Positions 20,956 through 35,100 of a stretch of 52,913 bases of DNA are shown here, in pieces (position 1 is the stretch's first letter; each line of letters begins with the position of its first letter). The translations under genes and the position numbers were made by a program. Below the pieces are notes generated by a model that was not told the DNA's origin, ran no database searches, and saw nothing but the letters and a program-made list of their open reading frames with translations. Source of the stretch: Gryganskiella cystojenkinii (taxonomy: Eukaryota; Mortierellomycota; Mortierellomycetes; Mortierellales; Mortierellaceae); NCBI GenBank assembly GCA_015852425.1, contig JAAAIG010000137.1, forward strand, positions 1 to 52,913, given 5' to 3'.

Positions 20956-23239
20956 ATGTCGCGCCAACAGCAGATGATGGTACCGTATTTTATCGTTTGT
21001 ATACTTTGAATCTGGACCAAAGCGCGACCAGCATCCAAGAACTGTCGTTTTTGGAGGACTCTTTCAGGACAAAGGATCCGATACAGGACCATTCAACGTT
21101 CGCCTGACAAAATGACATTAGCTCCACATTGGAACAGACAGGTGAACAGAGCCTAGCTCCTTTCATCCCGGAAGCATCCTGCATTGGATTCGACCCAGTT
21201 TTGTTTAGATCTGTGTGTGTGATTGCGCCCAGACAACAACTACAGTACCACTACCCAAGAACACGCACGCGCTGCTTTGTTTATCTCAAAAATGACAGAG
21301 TGTTCTTTGAATCTGTGATGAAATCAAACGCGGTAGAGACATTCTTCCCTACACACTAGTATTGCCTTTTATCTAACCGCTCTGCATTACTGCTTTCATA
21401 TTCTACCAGCAACCACAAATCATCCTTTTGAAGGATGGTACCGACTCTTCTCAAGGAAAAGGCCAGCTGCTCTCCAACATCAATGCCTGTCTGGCAGTCG
21501 TTGATACAGTCCGCACTACCCTTGGACCCAGAGGCATGGACAAGTTGATTGTCGATGAGAAGGGTAAGATTTCGATTTATATTTTTACTCCTTCGGTTAC
21601 GATTCTTGGAGAAGTGGCTGCTTACCTTGATAGGACGACTCACCCTGTAATGATCTTTTAAAACAGGCACTGTCACAATTTCGAACGATGGTGCTACTAT
21701 CATGAAGTTGCTCGACATCGTCCATCCTGCGGCCAAGACATTGGTGGATATTGCCCGCTCTCAGGATGCCGAGGTCGGAGATGGAACCACCTCGGTCGTC
21801 TTGCTTGCTGGAGAGCTCCTCAAGGAGATTCGTTCTTACATCGAAGAAGGCGTGAATCCTCAGGTGATCATCAAGGGCTACAGAAAAGCCGCCCAATTGG
21901 CCATCAACAAGGTCAAGGAGATTGCTGTCCGTGTTGAGCGCAAGGACGAAGCCGAGTTCCGCTCCCTGTTGGAGAAGTGTGCCGCCACCGCCATGTCCTC
22001 CAAGCTCATTCACTCACAAACAGACTTTTTCACAAAGATGGTCGTCGATGCTGTCTTGCATCTGGACCAGGAAGATCTCGATGAGAACTTGATTGGCATG
22101 AAGAGGGTTGCAGGAGGCGCCATGCAGGATTCACTTTTGGTCGACGGTGTGGCCTTCAAGAAGACTTTCTCATATGCTGGATTTGAGCAGCAGCCCAAGA
22201 GCTTCAAGAACCCCAAGGTTCTTTCCTTGAACGTCGAGCTCGAGTTAAAGGCCGAGAGAGACAATGCCGAAGTCCGTGTTGAGGCTGTGGATGTAAGTAT
22301 TTTCTGCTCTGGAACTATTCCTTTATAGCATTGATCATGGACGCTTACAATCTTTTGTCCCCTCTCGACCTCTTATATTAGGAATACCAAAAAATTGTCG
22401 ACGCAGAGTGGAAGATTATTTACGATAAGTTGGAGGCGATCGTGAACACTGGGGCTAAGGTCGTTCTCTCAAAATTGCCTATCGGAGATCTCGCAACCCA
22501 GTACTTTGCCGATCGCGATATTTTCTGCGCTGGTCGTGTCCCTGCCTCAGATCTTAACCGTGTCGTCCAGGCTGTCGGAGGATCGATCCAGTCTACATGC
22601 ACAGATATTGAAGAAAAGCACTTGGGTCAGTGCGAGACGTTTGAGGAAAAGCAGATTGGAAGCGAACGATTCAACTTTTTCCAGGGATGCACCAAGGCCA
22701 AGACTTGTACACTAATCCTTCGCGGAGGAGCCGAGCAGTTCATTGCCGAAGTCGAGCGCTCGTTGCACGACGCTATCATGATTGTCCGTCGCGCTATCAA
22801 GAACTCGCTTGTGGTCGCTGGCGGAGGAGCAACCGAGATGGAAGTCTCCAAGTACTTGAGAGATTACTCGAGGTCGATTGCAGGAAAGCAGCAGCTAATT
22901 ATTGGAGCCTTCGCTAGAGCCTTGGAGGTAATCCCCCGTCAACTGTGCGACAATGCTGGGTTCGATGCTACAGATATCTTGAACAAGCTGAGAATGAAGC
23001 ATGCTCTAGGAGAGATGTGGGTTGGCGTCGATATCGAGTCGGAATCGATCGCAGATAACATGAAGGCATTCGTATGGGAGCCTGCTCTGGTCAAGACCAA
23101 CGCCATGGCTGCTGCCACGGAAGCCGCGTGCTTGATCTTGTCTGTAGACGAGACTGTGAAGAGCCCAGCATCCCAGAACCCAGCTGCGAATGCGCGCGGT
23201 GCACCCCGAGGCCGCGGTCGTGGAGTTCCACGTCGTTAA
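20956..23239 (+). CDS. CCT7: T-complex protein 1 subunit eta (CCT7)
   Basis: Subunit of the cytosolic group II chaperonin TRiC/CCT, which folds actin, tubulin and other proteins with ATP. Exons 20956-20979 (24 nt), 21410-21563, 21667-22292 and 22382-23239 join in phase to 553 aa. Chaperonin motifs include [21 protein letters not shown], the nucleotide loop [15 protein letters not shown], the apical stretch [20 protein letters not shown] and [16 protein letters not shown]. The eta-specific N-terminus ([16 protein letters not shown]) is in exon 2. The C-terminus ends in an Arg/Gly-rich tail ([14 protein letters not shown]). The intron after the 24-nt first exon is 430 bp, the longest in this gene. 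Confidence 0.95.
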
Positions 23240-23420
23240 TTTGCAAAAAATATCAAAAAATATATGCTATGTCACAGAATTTAATCTGATCGCATGGGTA
23301 ACAACGGGCACCTCTCCTCCCTGAATGAAAGCGATCTCCTCCGCTCCAACTGCCACAGCAGAAGGACACTTACATTCAGTCCATCTTCACTCCTCCACTC
23401 GCTCTTTCAATATACACATC

Positions 23421-24392
23421 ATGGGATCCTCAAGCTCTAAAACCGAGTCGAAGCCAATGGTCTTCGTCAATGATGAAGACACTGTTCCTGTCAGAGTAAT
23501 CATTTCACCCGAGATTGAATCTTTTTTTTTCAGGGACACAGACAAGCCTTTGTGTGGTCATGATCATTTAGCAATGGTGGCACATGCACCAGATGACAAG
23601 CTCTCGGAATCTGGACGGAAAGAAAGACAAACGAATCGATTTTTTTGACCAAGGATGGACCCAGCATGATGCACCAGGAATGGTAGCTCTTGAAGCACAT
23701 CTTCCCTCACGTACTCACGCGATTTCCCTACGTTCTCCCGATAGGTCTCTTCCTCGTTTGTGAACCAGATTTCTCAGTCCCAGGTACGGATCGGATCGAA
23801 CCGAGTGGAAGCGCGGAAGAAAAACTTTACTATTTATCTTTAGTATTACCAAGGGGCAATCTTTTCCCCATGATATGTGTTAACTCGGTTGCTATTTCAA
23901 CCCGTTTTTTTTATTTAAAATATAGCCCGTCGCTGGATCGCCACAGGACATTGAATCCGAAGTCCGTCAAAGAGTGCACGCAGAATTGGCAAAGATCCAA
24001 GCCGAAAAGGAATCGACGCTCCCTTACACTGATTACCGTTCGTCCACGCACGGAAACGCCCTTGTCACCGAACAAGACATGGATCAGCTTGCCCGATCTG
24101 CCCCCGCTAAGCAAGTCAAGGTCTTGCCCGAGGATATCACAAAGGCTCAGTCGGCTTTGGTCAAGTGCTATCGGGACAACAAGGACAGAAGTTTGGACTG
24201 CTGGAAGGAGGTTCAAGAGTTCAAAGACCTTGTCCAGAAGGCTCAGAATGTATGTTTTGAGAAAAGTGAATTTGTGAATGCTGCAGTTCCCCTTTGCTTC
24301 TGTTTTTCCGGTCCTCTTTGCATCTGTGTCTACAAAGCTGTTTACTAATCTTATTTCAACATGATCAATAGGCCTTCATTGCTACCGTTTAA
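23421..24392 (+). CDS. MIC19: MICOS complex subunit MIC19 (CHCHD3/6 family)
   Basis: Peripheral inner-membrane subunit that links MIC60 to the rest of the MICOS complex at crista junctions. Exons 23421-23495, 23745-23783 (39 nt), 23926-24249 and 24372-24392 (21 nt) join in phase to 152 aa. It begins MGSSSSK, fitting the N-myristoylation-type start of the family. A helical middle with EVRQRVHAELAKIQAEKES follows. The C-terminal CHCH segment CYRDNKDRSLDCWKEVQEF has one C-x10-C pair, as in yeast Mic19, rather than the twin pairs of animal proteins. The small exon 2 (VSSSFVNQISQSQ) was placed by phase and by its match to the VSFS-type family motif. Confidence 0.85.
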
Positions 24393-24537
24393 ACTTCCCC
24401 TCCACTCCATTCTCATAACTCAAATTCCCATCAAATTAAAAGAAAACGTACGACTTCAACATTGGGAAAAAAAAGTGACAGGCGCGTCTTTATTGTATCT
24501 TGCACGCGCTACAAGAGCTGCGGTCCAATTGCGACCT

Positions 24538-26064
<1,527 letters not shown>

Positions 26065-26514
26065 GGTGAATTAGATCTCTCTGTTACGTTTTTTTGAAAG
26101 TGTGCGTGTGGAATGCGATTCTGAACTCTGATGGGTCCTGTCCTGTTTGCTTATAGCTATCTCTTGCCGTTGCGGTTCGCTTGTTTTTGATTGAAGATGT
26201 GAGAATATCAGCGAGTTCAAGGCGAGAGAGAGTGTGTGTCTGTGTCTTTGAGAGGGAAAAATGAAAAAAGAGAGTCAAGTAATGCAGACGCAACGCGCAT
26301 CGCGCACCCCCGACACACACGGGTGACGTGGACTTTTTCTTTGAGGTATGGCAGCATTTGCGATTGGTGAATCTTCTTTTGCCACCGAAATGGTCAGGAC
26401 GACACAGAGCTTGGCGTTTGGACTTTTGGGCGATGCTCTGCTCGACGTCGCCCACATTGTTTTCATCACTTCATACCCATTCCATCACCCCACCACCACT
26501 ACTTCCATCAGACA
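26065..26514. promoter_or_regulatory. Divergent promoter of RPN11 and IST1
   Basis: 450 bp between two opposed start codons. It contains an exact PACE element on the RPN11 sense strand (26378-26386) and a CACCC/TGACG-rich patch around 26305-26330. No coding stretch is evident. Confidence 0.5.
26378..26386 (-). promoter_or_regulatory. PACE element (GGTGGCAAA) in the RPN11 promoter
   Basis: The plus strand reads TTTGCCACC, so the RPN11 sense strand has GGTGGCAAA, 314 bp before its start codon. This is the exact nonamer bound by Rpn4 in yeast proteasome gene promoters. Its presence is seen directly; use by an Rpn4-like factor in this fungus is inference. Confidence 0.45.
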
Positions 26515-27942
26515 ATGTTCAACCCAACACGGGCCAAGGTGCAGCTCAAGCTGTCAGTCAACCGGCTGCAAATGCTGCAAAACAAGAAAAACATGCTCGC
26601 TCAACAGCAACGCAAGGAAATCGCAAGGCTGCTGGAGAATGGCAAAGAGGAGAGCGCGCGCATCCGGGTAACGGAAAGGAATATACAAGCGCTCTTTATT
26701 TCGCTTGGACTTTCTTACATTGTGCCTTCAACAATACTCTGACTCTTTGGATTCCTTTGCCCATTCCTATCACTAGGTCGAACATATTATTCGAGAAGAC
26801 TTTAGCAGCGAGGCACTGGAAATTATTGAGCTCTATTGCGAGCTACTCCTCGCCCGGTTCGGTTTGCTCGAGCAACTCAAGTACGTCGGACCTTCAACAA
26901 TTCAAAATGACGATAGCTAGTGTATGAATGGATGCCCCAAGTTCACACTTCTTATCGAATCATCTCTCAATTGGCGTACATAGGAACTGCGATCCTGCCA
27001 TCATCGAAGCCGTCAATACTGTCATCTATGCTGCTCCTCGATCAGAAGTCAAGGAATTGCTCTTGGTCAGAGATCAGCTGGCAGCCAAGTTTGGTCGGGA
27101 GTTTGTGACGAACGCCATGGAGAACAAGGATGAGTCTGTGAACCCAAGAGTAAGCAACCAACACACGGTCCTCCCTATTGCCTTTTTGTATTGTCAGCCA
27201 ATATCTCGATCACTGGATTCGCCGCTAAGCTCAGCTTCACTTTACTTTCTTTTTGACTAGATTATTCAAAAGCTCAAAGTGCAGACACCGGACCCATATC
27301 TCGTCAACCGGTATCTAGAAGAGATTGCAAAAACATTTAAGGTCTCTTGGACTGCAGACCCGGAGACGGACCATCAGTTGATTGGAGTATGTCATCGTGC
27401 CTCGCTACTTGATGGAGCACTCTTAAATGCAGCTCGTACAAAGAAATGTTAGTGGATCGCCGTTCTTACATGTGTTTTTTTTTTCTTTCTTTTTTCTTCT
27501 TTTAAAAAACCTGCAGAGCATGGAAAGTGATTTTATCGACCCGATCAACCACTCCATAGAAAGACCTGGACACCCTCGTTCTCAGACCAAGTCAAATACA
27601 GGAAGCTATAAGGTACAATCAGAGATTCTACATCGCATAGTTTTTGTTTTCGTTTTTTTTATTCGTCCACGAGTGAGCGTCACAAGTCTGACCAGAATAC
27701 CATAAAAATTGTGACATGTAAAAATTGTAACATGATAGGAGCAGCCCATGGACATGGATGTGGACCGACTGGATTTGTTGAGTGATCTCGAAGGTCTGTC
27801 AGATGCGCCCACAAAGGCGACGACAGCCAAGCCTGCTGCACCACCAGTACAAAAAACACCTGCTCCACCTGCAGCTGCGTCGTCGGATGTTGAAGACCTA
27901 GACGCGTTGACGCGTCGATTTGAAGCGTTGAAGAAGCGATGA
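26515..27942 (+). CDS. IST1: ESCRT-III-associated protein IST1
   Basis: ESCRT-III-like protein that regulates the VPS4 ATPase in endosomal sorting and membrane scission. Six exons join in phase: 26515-26667, 26777-26880, 26984-27149, 27261-27386, 27517-27612 and 27739-27942, giving 282 aa. The N-terminal helical core carries the signature MFNPTRAKVQLKLSVNRLQM and RKEIARLLENGKEESARIRV; IVEAVNTVIYAAPR-like and VNPRIIQKLKVQTPDPYLVN stretches follow. The C-terminus DLDALTRRFEALKKR is a good MIM1 motif, expected to bind the VPS4 MIT domain, after a Pro/Ala-rich linker. It is divergent from RPN11. Confidence 0.92.
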
Positions 27943-28363
27943 GATACGGATATGAACAAAATAAAAAATAAATATTATAAAAATAACAATATTAATAAAA
28001 ATAAAAATAAAAAGATAATAAAAGGTCTTTTGCCTTTCCTCACTGCGAGCGAGCGCCGCGAACAAAGAAGAAAAATGAGCAGACAGAGAAAAAAATCCAC
28101 ATGGTTCCAGCACAACCCAGAAAGTGATCGAAACAACAGTAGTGACTGTTTTTTTTTTTTTTTTATGAATAAAAAGATCGCCACTTTTTGTCTCAGTCCC
28201 ACGCTTTTCTCTCTTTCGCACACACTCCCTCCACACTCTGTACATAGTTTCTGTTTTCTTTCCCTCTTTTTGTAGCATACACATCATACACTTCAGCCTC
28301 TTTCTCTCTTTCTAAATCTCTTTTACTCTCAAACAACTCTTCCATTAAAAACTTTCTCAAAAT
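27943..28363. promoter_or_regulatory. HSP104 promoter and IST1 3' region
   Basis: 421 bp. It opens with an A/AAT-rich tract (27956-28025), then has a T run at 28149-28163, and becomes pyrimidine-rich before the HSP104 ATG. I looked for heat-shock elements (alternating nGAAn and nTTCn) and found only isolated half sites, none in a clear triplet. Confidence 0.4.
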
Positions 28364-31237
28364 ATGAACAACTTCCAGTTCACAGAAAAGTCTGAAAAGA
28401 CTATCGGTCAAGCTCAAGAGCTCGCTCGCGAGTTCTCAAACTCACAAATCACCCCTACTCATCTCGTCTCTGCGATGTTGGACGAGGCCCAGGAAGGTCC
28501 CGGATCGTCCTTGCTGCGATCCATCATCAACAAATCCGGTGGTGTCCCCGAGGAGATCGAGCGCGCCTTCAAGAAACTCCTCGTCCGATTGCCGACCCAG
28601 AACCCGGCTCCCGTCGACATCTCGTTCGCACCCCAGACCGTGCAAATCATTCGCAAGGCTCAAGACCACCAGAAGCGTCAGAAGGACTCTTTCATCTCGA
28701 TCGATCATCTGATCCTGGCCCTTGCAGACGAACCCTCGGTCTGGAAGGTCTTTACAGACAACGGAATCTCAAAGACTGCGATGGAGAACGCAATCTCTCA
28801 AACACGAGGAAACCGTCGAGTCGAGTCCAAGAACGCAGAGGCCGGATATGAGGCCCTCTCAAAATATGCCATCGACATGATCGCACTCGCAGAGCAGGAC
28901 AAGCTCGATCCTGTTATCGGTCGTGACGACGAGATTCGTCGGGTGATCCGTGTCCTCTCCAGGCGCACAAAGAACAATCCTGTCTTGATTGGGTACGTAT
29001 ATGTTCAAAGCATGCAGAACATGCAAACATTCAGTGTGTGCAGTGTGTCTACGGTTTCAAGCGCAAAATGCAGAATGTGGACAAAGTTTCAATGAGAATG
29101 ATGACGTAAACAAATGTTCGAGAGCTAACAACTTACTATTGTGCTCTTATTATTTTTTCTTGACCCCCTTGATAGTGAACCTGGTGTGGGAAAGACTGCC
29201 GTCGTGGAAGGACTCGCCCAACGTATCGTGCGCAAGGACGTGCCTGTCAGCTTGCAATGCAAACTCTTCTCGCTTGACATGGGTGCCCTCATTGCCGGAG
29301 CAAAGTACCGCGGAGAGTTCGAGGAGAGACTCAAGGCTGTCCTCAAGGAAGTCAAGGATTCCGAACAAGGCATCATTCTCTTCATTGATGAGATCCACCT
29401 CGTCCTCGGCGCAGGCAAGACAGATGGCGCCATGGATGCCGCCAACCTTCTCAAGCCCATGTTGGCCCGTGGCGAACTTCGCTGCATTGGCGCCACAACC
29501 CTCGATGAATACAAGAAACATGTGGAAAAGGATCCGGCCTTTGAGCGACGATTCCAGCAGGTGTACGTCGGAGAACCTTCTTTGGCAAGCACAATCAGTA
29601 TCCTTCGTGGTCTCAAGGAGAGATACGAGGTCCATCATGGTGTCAAGATTGCAGATGCCGCTTTGGTCACGGCCGCTACCTTGGCCCATCGATATATCAC
29701 CAATCGCTTCTTGCCTGATAAAGCTATCGATCTCATGGATGAAGCCTGTGCCAACACACGTGTCCAGCTGGACTCACAGCCAGAGCTGATTGATCAGCTG
29801 GAACGTCGTCATTTACAGTTAGAGGTCGAGGCCACTGCTTTGGCCAAGGAAAAAGATGCTGCCTCGCAGCAGCGTCTCATCAAGGTCCGGGAGGAAATGT
29901 CACGCATTTCTGAGGAGCTTAAACCACTCAAGATGAAATATGAACTTGACAAAGGCCGCATCAACGAGGTCCGTGACTTGAACCAAAAGCTTCAAGACCT
30001 CAAGAACAAGGCTGAGGAAGCTGAGCGTCGCTATGATCTGGCTCAGGCTGCCGATATCCGCTACTACGCTATCCCAGACCTGGAAAAGAAGATCGCGACT
30101 GTCACGGCGGAGCGTGCGCGTCAAGAGGCAGAGCAAATGCTCGCTGCTGCCAACGGTACCAAAGTTGATTCTGGCGACTTGGTGACAGAGGTTGTAGGCC
30201 CCGAACAAATCACCGAGGTAGTTTCCCGCTGGACCGGCATTCCCACCCAGCGTCTGAACAAGTCTCAAGTCGAGCGACTCTTGCAATTGGGTGAGCGTTT
30301 GAGCGAGCGTGTAGTCGGCCAGGACGAAGCTGTCCAAGCAGTTGCCGAGGCTGTTCTCCGATCTAGGGCTGGCATGGCCAAAGAGCATGCACCTCTGGGC
30401 TCGTTCATGTTCCTGGGTCCCACAGGTGTCGGCAAGACCGAGTTGGCCAAAGCGCTTGCACACGAATTGTTTGATGACGAGAACATGATGGTGCGCATCG
30501 ATATGTCCGAATACATGGAGTCGCACTCTGTCGCACGTCTAATTGGTGCCCCTCCGGGATATGTTGGTCACGACGATGGTGGTCAATTGACTGAGGCCAT
30601 TCGCCGCAGACCCTACAGTGTTGTGCTCTTTGATGAGATTGAAAAGGCCGACATCAAGGTACTCAACGTCCTCTTACAAGTCCTGGACGATGGCCGTCTC
30701 ACGGATTCCAAGGGCCGCGTCGTCGACTTTTCCAACACTGTTATTATCATGACTTCGAATGTCGGTTACCTTCACTTGCAGGATCTCAGCGGAGGCAAGA
30801 TTACTGAACAGGCTCGAGAGGCAGTGATGCGCGATGTTCGAGCCCATTTCCGACCTGAGTTCCTGAACCGTCTCGATGACTTAATCTTGTTCTCGCCTCT
30901 GGGCACTGAGAACCTTGCCAAGATCATTCGCAACCAATTGGCTGTGATTGCAAAGCGTCTGGAGAGCAAGAATATCACTCTGCACATCACGGATGGCGCC
31001 TGTCAAAAGGTCCTGAACGATTCGTTCGATTCACGGTATGGAGGTCGTCCCCTCAAGCGATATCTCGAGAAGCAAATCGTGACCAAGATGTCACGAATGC
31101 TGCTTACTGGCGAGCTCACCGAGTACCAGAACGTGGTCGTGGATGTGGACCCCATCAAGGACGAGCTAGTCTTTAACGTCCATGCCGGGGCTGGCGTCGG
31201 CGGCCTGGATAGTCAAGGCGACATGAATCTGGATTGA
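28364..31237 (+). CDS. HSP104: HSP104 protein disaggregase (ClpB family AAA+ ATPase)
   Basis: Hexameric AAA+ machine that pulls proteins out of aggregates with HSP70/HSP40. Exons 28364-28992 and 29176-31237 join in phase (intron inside the first Walker A) to 896 aa. Clp N-domain repeats occupy residues 1-150. NBD1 has GEPGVGKT (about 210-217) and FIDEIH. The coiled middle domain runs about 410-525, and NBD2 has GPTGVGKT (about 622), LFDEIEKA and the pore loop GAPPGYVG. The C-terminus is short and ends DMNLD, like the acidic end of fungal HSP104. The stop is TGA followed by CTAG, and the frame stays open for 57 more codons to TAG at 31409-31411 (see findings). Confidence 0.96.
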
Positions 31238-32129
31238 CTAGGCTCTCGCACAAGGAACGACAAGGGGGAGAAGGTCATCGTGGAAGAATCTACAGACGAC
31301 GAAACAGTAACGGATGAACATGAGCGAGAACACACCGACGAACCAAATCACGGCATCAAGAGACGGGTCCGTAGAGAGCATAAGTCCAAAGTAAAGCGAA
31401 AACACACATAGTCAGATGTCATGCGCCACCCCCTCATTTTTTTTCAAATAAAAAAAAATCCCTTCTTTGTGAACTAAACATGGCCAATGACCGCCAGTTT
31501 GTTATTGCGGGGTTGAGGTATTTGTCTGTGCGGAAATTGTTTGCAAGCGACAGCCCTTTTCATACTTTCATTGACCTCCATTTACATTTGCATTCATTTT
31601 CAAATTCACATTCGCGCCGCTTCAACCCATTGTCGGAACTCCAAACTCTAGAAAACAAGCGCGTCTTGTTTCTCGACGGCACCGGTTATTATCAAAAAGC
31701 AGTTGCCGTCTTTCCTGTAGTCGCGGACACGTAGCTATGCACCGCTGTTTTGTACTAGCACCCGTTCCTGCGCCTATTCCTGTTCGCAGTGAAAGTGATC
31801 CACTCCCAGATTGGAATAATGAACAGGTGAAACTGACCTCACAACAAGGTGGTTGTTCGTGCTTCCTTCTTTCAATTCCCCATTGTCAACAACTCCAGCA
31901 AAGACAAAGGTCGATCCATAAATTAAAGTGTCAAGGTCTCCAAGAGACCATCACCACTGTCTACAAGTCCAACGCAGATCCTTCGCCAACATCGCACGCG
32001 TCCAACAATCGCAACTATCGTACATTTAGTCGTAAACACCCTTCGCCTCGCTCTGGGAGCTCCACATACAATCTGGCGCTGCTCTGGTTTTTTGTTCTCT
32101 ATGCTGTAGCGTCTCCGAGGTTCGCCCCA
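31238..32129. other. HSP104 3' region and promoter of the S9A peptidase gene
   Basis: 892 bp. The first 174 bp are an open in-frame continuation of HSP104 beyond its TGA. An A-rich stretch at 31440-31460 may be its poly(A) region. From about 31480 plus-strand frames of 84 and 139 codons occur. The second (31737-32148) ends at a splice donor in the phase used by the next gene and could be an extended first exon of it, but its sequence shows no domain. Confidence 0.4.
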
Positions 32130-35100
32130 ATGCCAGTCGCTCAGCCAGGTACTTAAACCCTATGGCTCTCCCATTGTACTTGAGAATGTCATTCTTGATC
32201 ACTATTCTGACATTATAATCGATCATAAACTTGACTATTAGGAGTTTTATTGGCATCATCGAGAGGGTCCACACCAACAATCGCCGCTTCTATTTCGTCA
32301 AGGACGCATTCGTCCGACTCGATAGCAACTGCCAATGAAGTGGAGTCGTATTCCCTGCAATCTCAGCCGCCTTCTCCACCACCTAGGGCCAAACGGATTC
32401 CTCGACCTCTGACGCTATACAACGAGACCCTTATTGATAACTACCACTGGATGCATCAGTTGGGAAAAGACCCAGATGTAGAGAAGTACATCCAGGCCGA
32501 GACAAACTATACGAACCAATGGATTGAGCAAAGCGGGATTGCGACCCTGCAGAAACAACTTGAATGGGAGATGCAGCAAATCCAGGCAAGCATGGATCTT
32601 CAGCAGACAATTGCATCTCACGCTTCCAGCAAAAGTCACGGGTGTGTAGGAAATGACGATCGCCTGAAGTCTGGTTCGACTGAAGAGCGTCTAGAAGGAT
32701 CCGAGTTTTGGGATTTGGATCAATGGCGGTACTGGCTAGACAGCTCCATTGGAGACTACGGTGTATACAAAAGGCGACGCATTCGGCTGTCAACTGCAGA
32801 AGAGACGCCAATCGAGGCCGAATACTTTAACAGAATGGAGAGGCTACGACGAGAGTATTTGGCCACCTCAGCATTTGAAGATCCGCTCTCGGAAGGGGAG
32901 GAAGATATGGAGGATGGGAGCCTAAAGGACCAAGAATCGATGCAGGATACATGGGAAATGCAGCAAGTACCATACCAACACAGGTTTGGTGCTTGCTCGA
33001 CCAGAAATCTCTATCGGAGCAAAGTTCAGGTCGTCTTGGATGTCAATCGGCTGGCGACAAGCGTCAAAAAGAATGAGAATTCAGGGGAGTTCTCTTTTGG
33101 TTTTATCGAGATCCAGCCACGATACACAGTTTTAAGACCAGATGCAGCGCACGGTAATATATCTGTCCGGACGAGAGACACGCTCGCAGCCTATACGTAC
33201 GATACCACTGGCAACGAGAGATACCACATTCAAATTATGGCCCTTCCTCGAAAGGCGAGACAACCTGCGGAACTTTCGGAAGGCACAAACACGATAGAGA
33301 AACCCGTCCCCGCTAGATCCCTCTTTCCTAAATTGTCTATGGAGATCCATGACCACTCTGGAGATTATGTTAAACCCGACCACCACTATGAGGAATGGGT
33401 GCTAAAGGACGCTGGTCCCGAAACGCGATGGGTGAAGCTTGGGAAAGTGCTCTATTTATTTTACACCAAACTCGATCCCAAGGGTTTGCCACGTGAAGTT
33501 TGGAGAGTTGAAGTGGACAGTCTCAATTACAAGGAAGATAATTCAAAAGATGACAAGGTACTGAACTCGACATCGAGAATCCATCAGGATCAAGGCAGGA
33601 ATAGGTTACATTCAAGCCCCAAACCGGAGCTGGTCATGCGAGAGAACGACGAGAGGAATACGATATCCATTTCGCTAACAAACGACCAACGATTTGTCAT
33701 CATCGAGGTAAAGTACCTTCATATAGTTGAGTACCCAAGCTTTGCCAAACACATGTCGGGAAATTGCAGGTGAGCTAATCGTATCCTTGTATGCTTAATA
33801 ATTGAATATCGACTATAAGAGTGCAGGTGAGACCTCAAGCCATAGCTATTTTTTGAACGTCGACGCACCAGAGGAGGGCTGGTATCTGATTCGTCAAGGA
33901 ATGGAGGGCGTGATATACACGGTCGAGCACCACTCTGGCTACTTTTATCTTCGGACGAACTTTGGCGGAGCCGAAAACTTTCAAGTCATCCGGATCCCCG
34001 TTTGGTCGTGCAAACCGTCCTTTGGGCAGCAGAAACATCAACAGAACGCCTTTGCCCGACAACGTGCTACGGGAGGAGATCTCAAAGATCTTCGAGCAAG
34101 GAGTATGAATGGACGCACTCAGACATTTGAAACGGTATCGGGATTGGAATCTCGAGAAGGACAGCAACCCAGTGTGTCCTTTTTCGACCCCTACACTGAA
34201 GAAATAGTTCTTGCTCATGACGAGAACGAGTTCCTCGAAAGATTCGAGGTCTTTGTGGAACATTTTGTGGGCTGGGTATGGCGAGGCGGTCTGCAAGAAT
34301 TCAGAATATTCTTAGCTCCTCAGCCCAGTTCTGTGAACGATACAGAGTCAAAGCCGGCTCTTCCCCTGAAAGAACTTCAAAGAGTCCGCCCCTACCATCA
34401 CGATTTCAAGATTGCATCTGTGATGCCGTCAAATATCCGCGAGGAGGAGCAGCGGCTGATGCGAGAATTTTTCTCGACAAGACTCCGGTATTCTAACTCG
34501 TCATTTGTCCATCCGTGGGCACTGTACGAGATCGATCTGCACCTGTTAACGTCCGGTTTTGGAGGCCCGTCTGTAGGCCTGGGCGATTACGATGAATGGA
34601 ACAGTCTAGGTATCCTAGAAAAGGCCACGCGACTCGTCCATCAAGATCCATACCCGATAGGTGTTCGATATGGCGCTGATTCACCTAAAGAAGCCGAAAT
34701 GACAACAGAGTCCCTGATTCAGTTCCTTGCCACGGTCAAAGATACAAAGGAGGAGCAAAAAAAGGAGATGGCCAAGTTTACAGAGATGCGGATCATGGTC
34801 CCGTCTACTCACGGCAAGGATGCGGATTCAGGAGCTGAAAGAGTGATGATCCCAATCTCGCTGATCTACTACTCGTCATATCGAGGCCCTAATGGCACAG
34901 GTCCAAATTTTCCCAGGCCCGGCGCGTTTGTGTCCTCTTATGGAGCCTACGGCACCATGACGGCACCGTTCTTTGATCCGAGTATTACATTGCCTTTACT
35001 TCATCGCGGTCTCATCTACGTCCAGGTACATCCAAGAGGCGACGGTGTTCTTGGGCCGGCCTGGTATGCAGGAGGAAAGATGGAGCGCAAACGGAACACA

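Noticed and set aside
27943..28363. Heat-shock elements in the HSP104 promoter
   Set aside because: Only isolated GAA or TTC half sites; no three alternating units with the right spacing.
31480..31734. 84-codon plus-strand frame between HSP104 and the S9A gene
   Set aside because: Starts at an ATG but has no recognisable domain, no clear splice link to the next gene and biased composition; treated as promoter or UTR.
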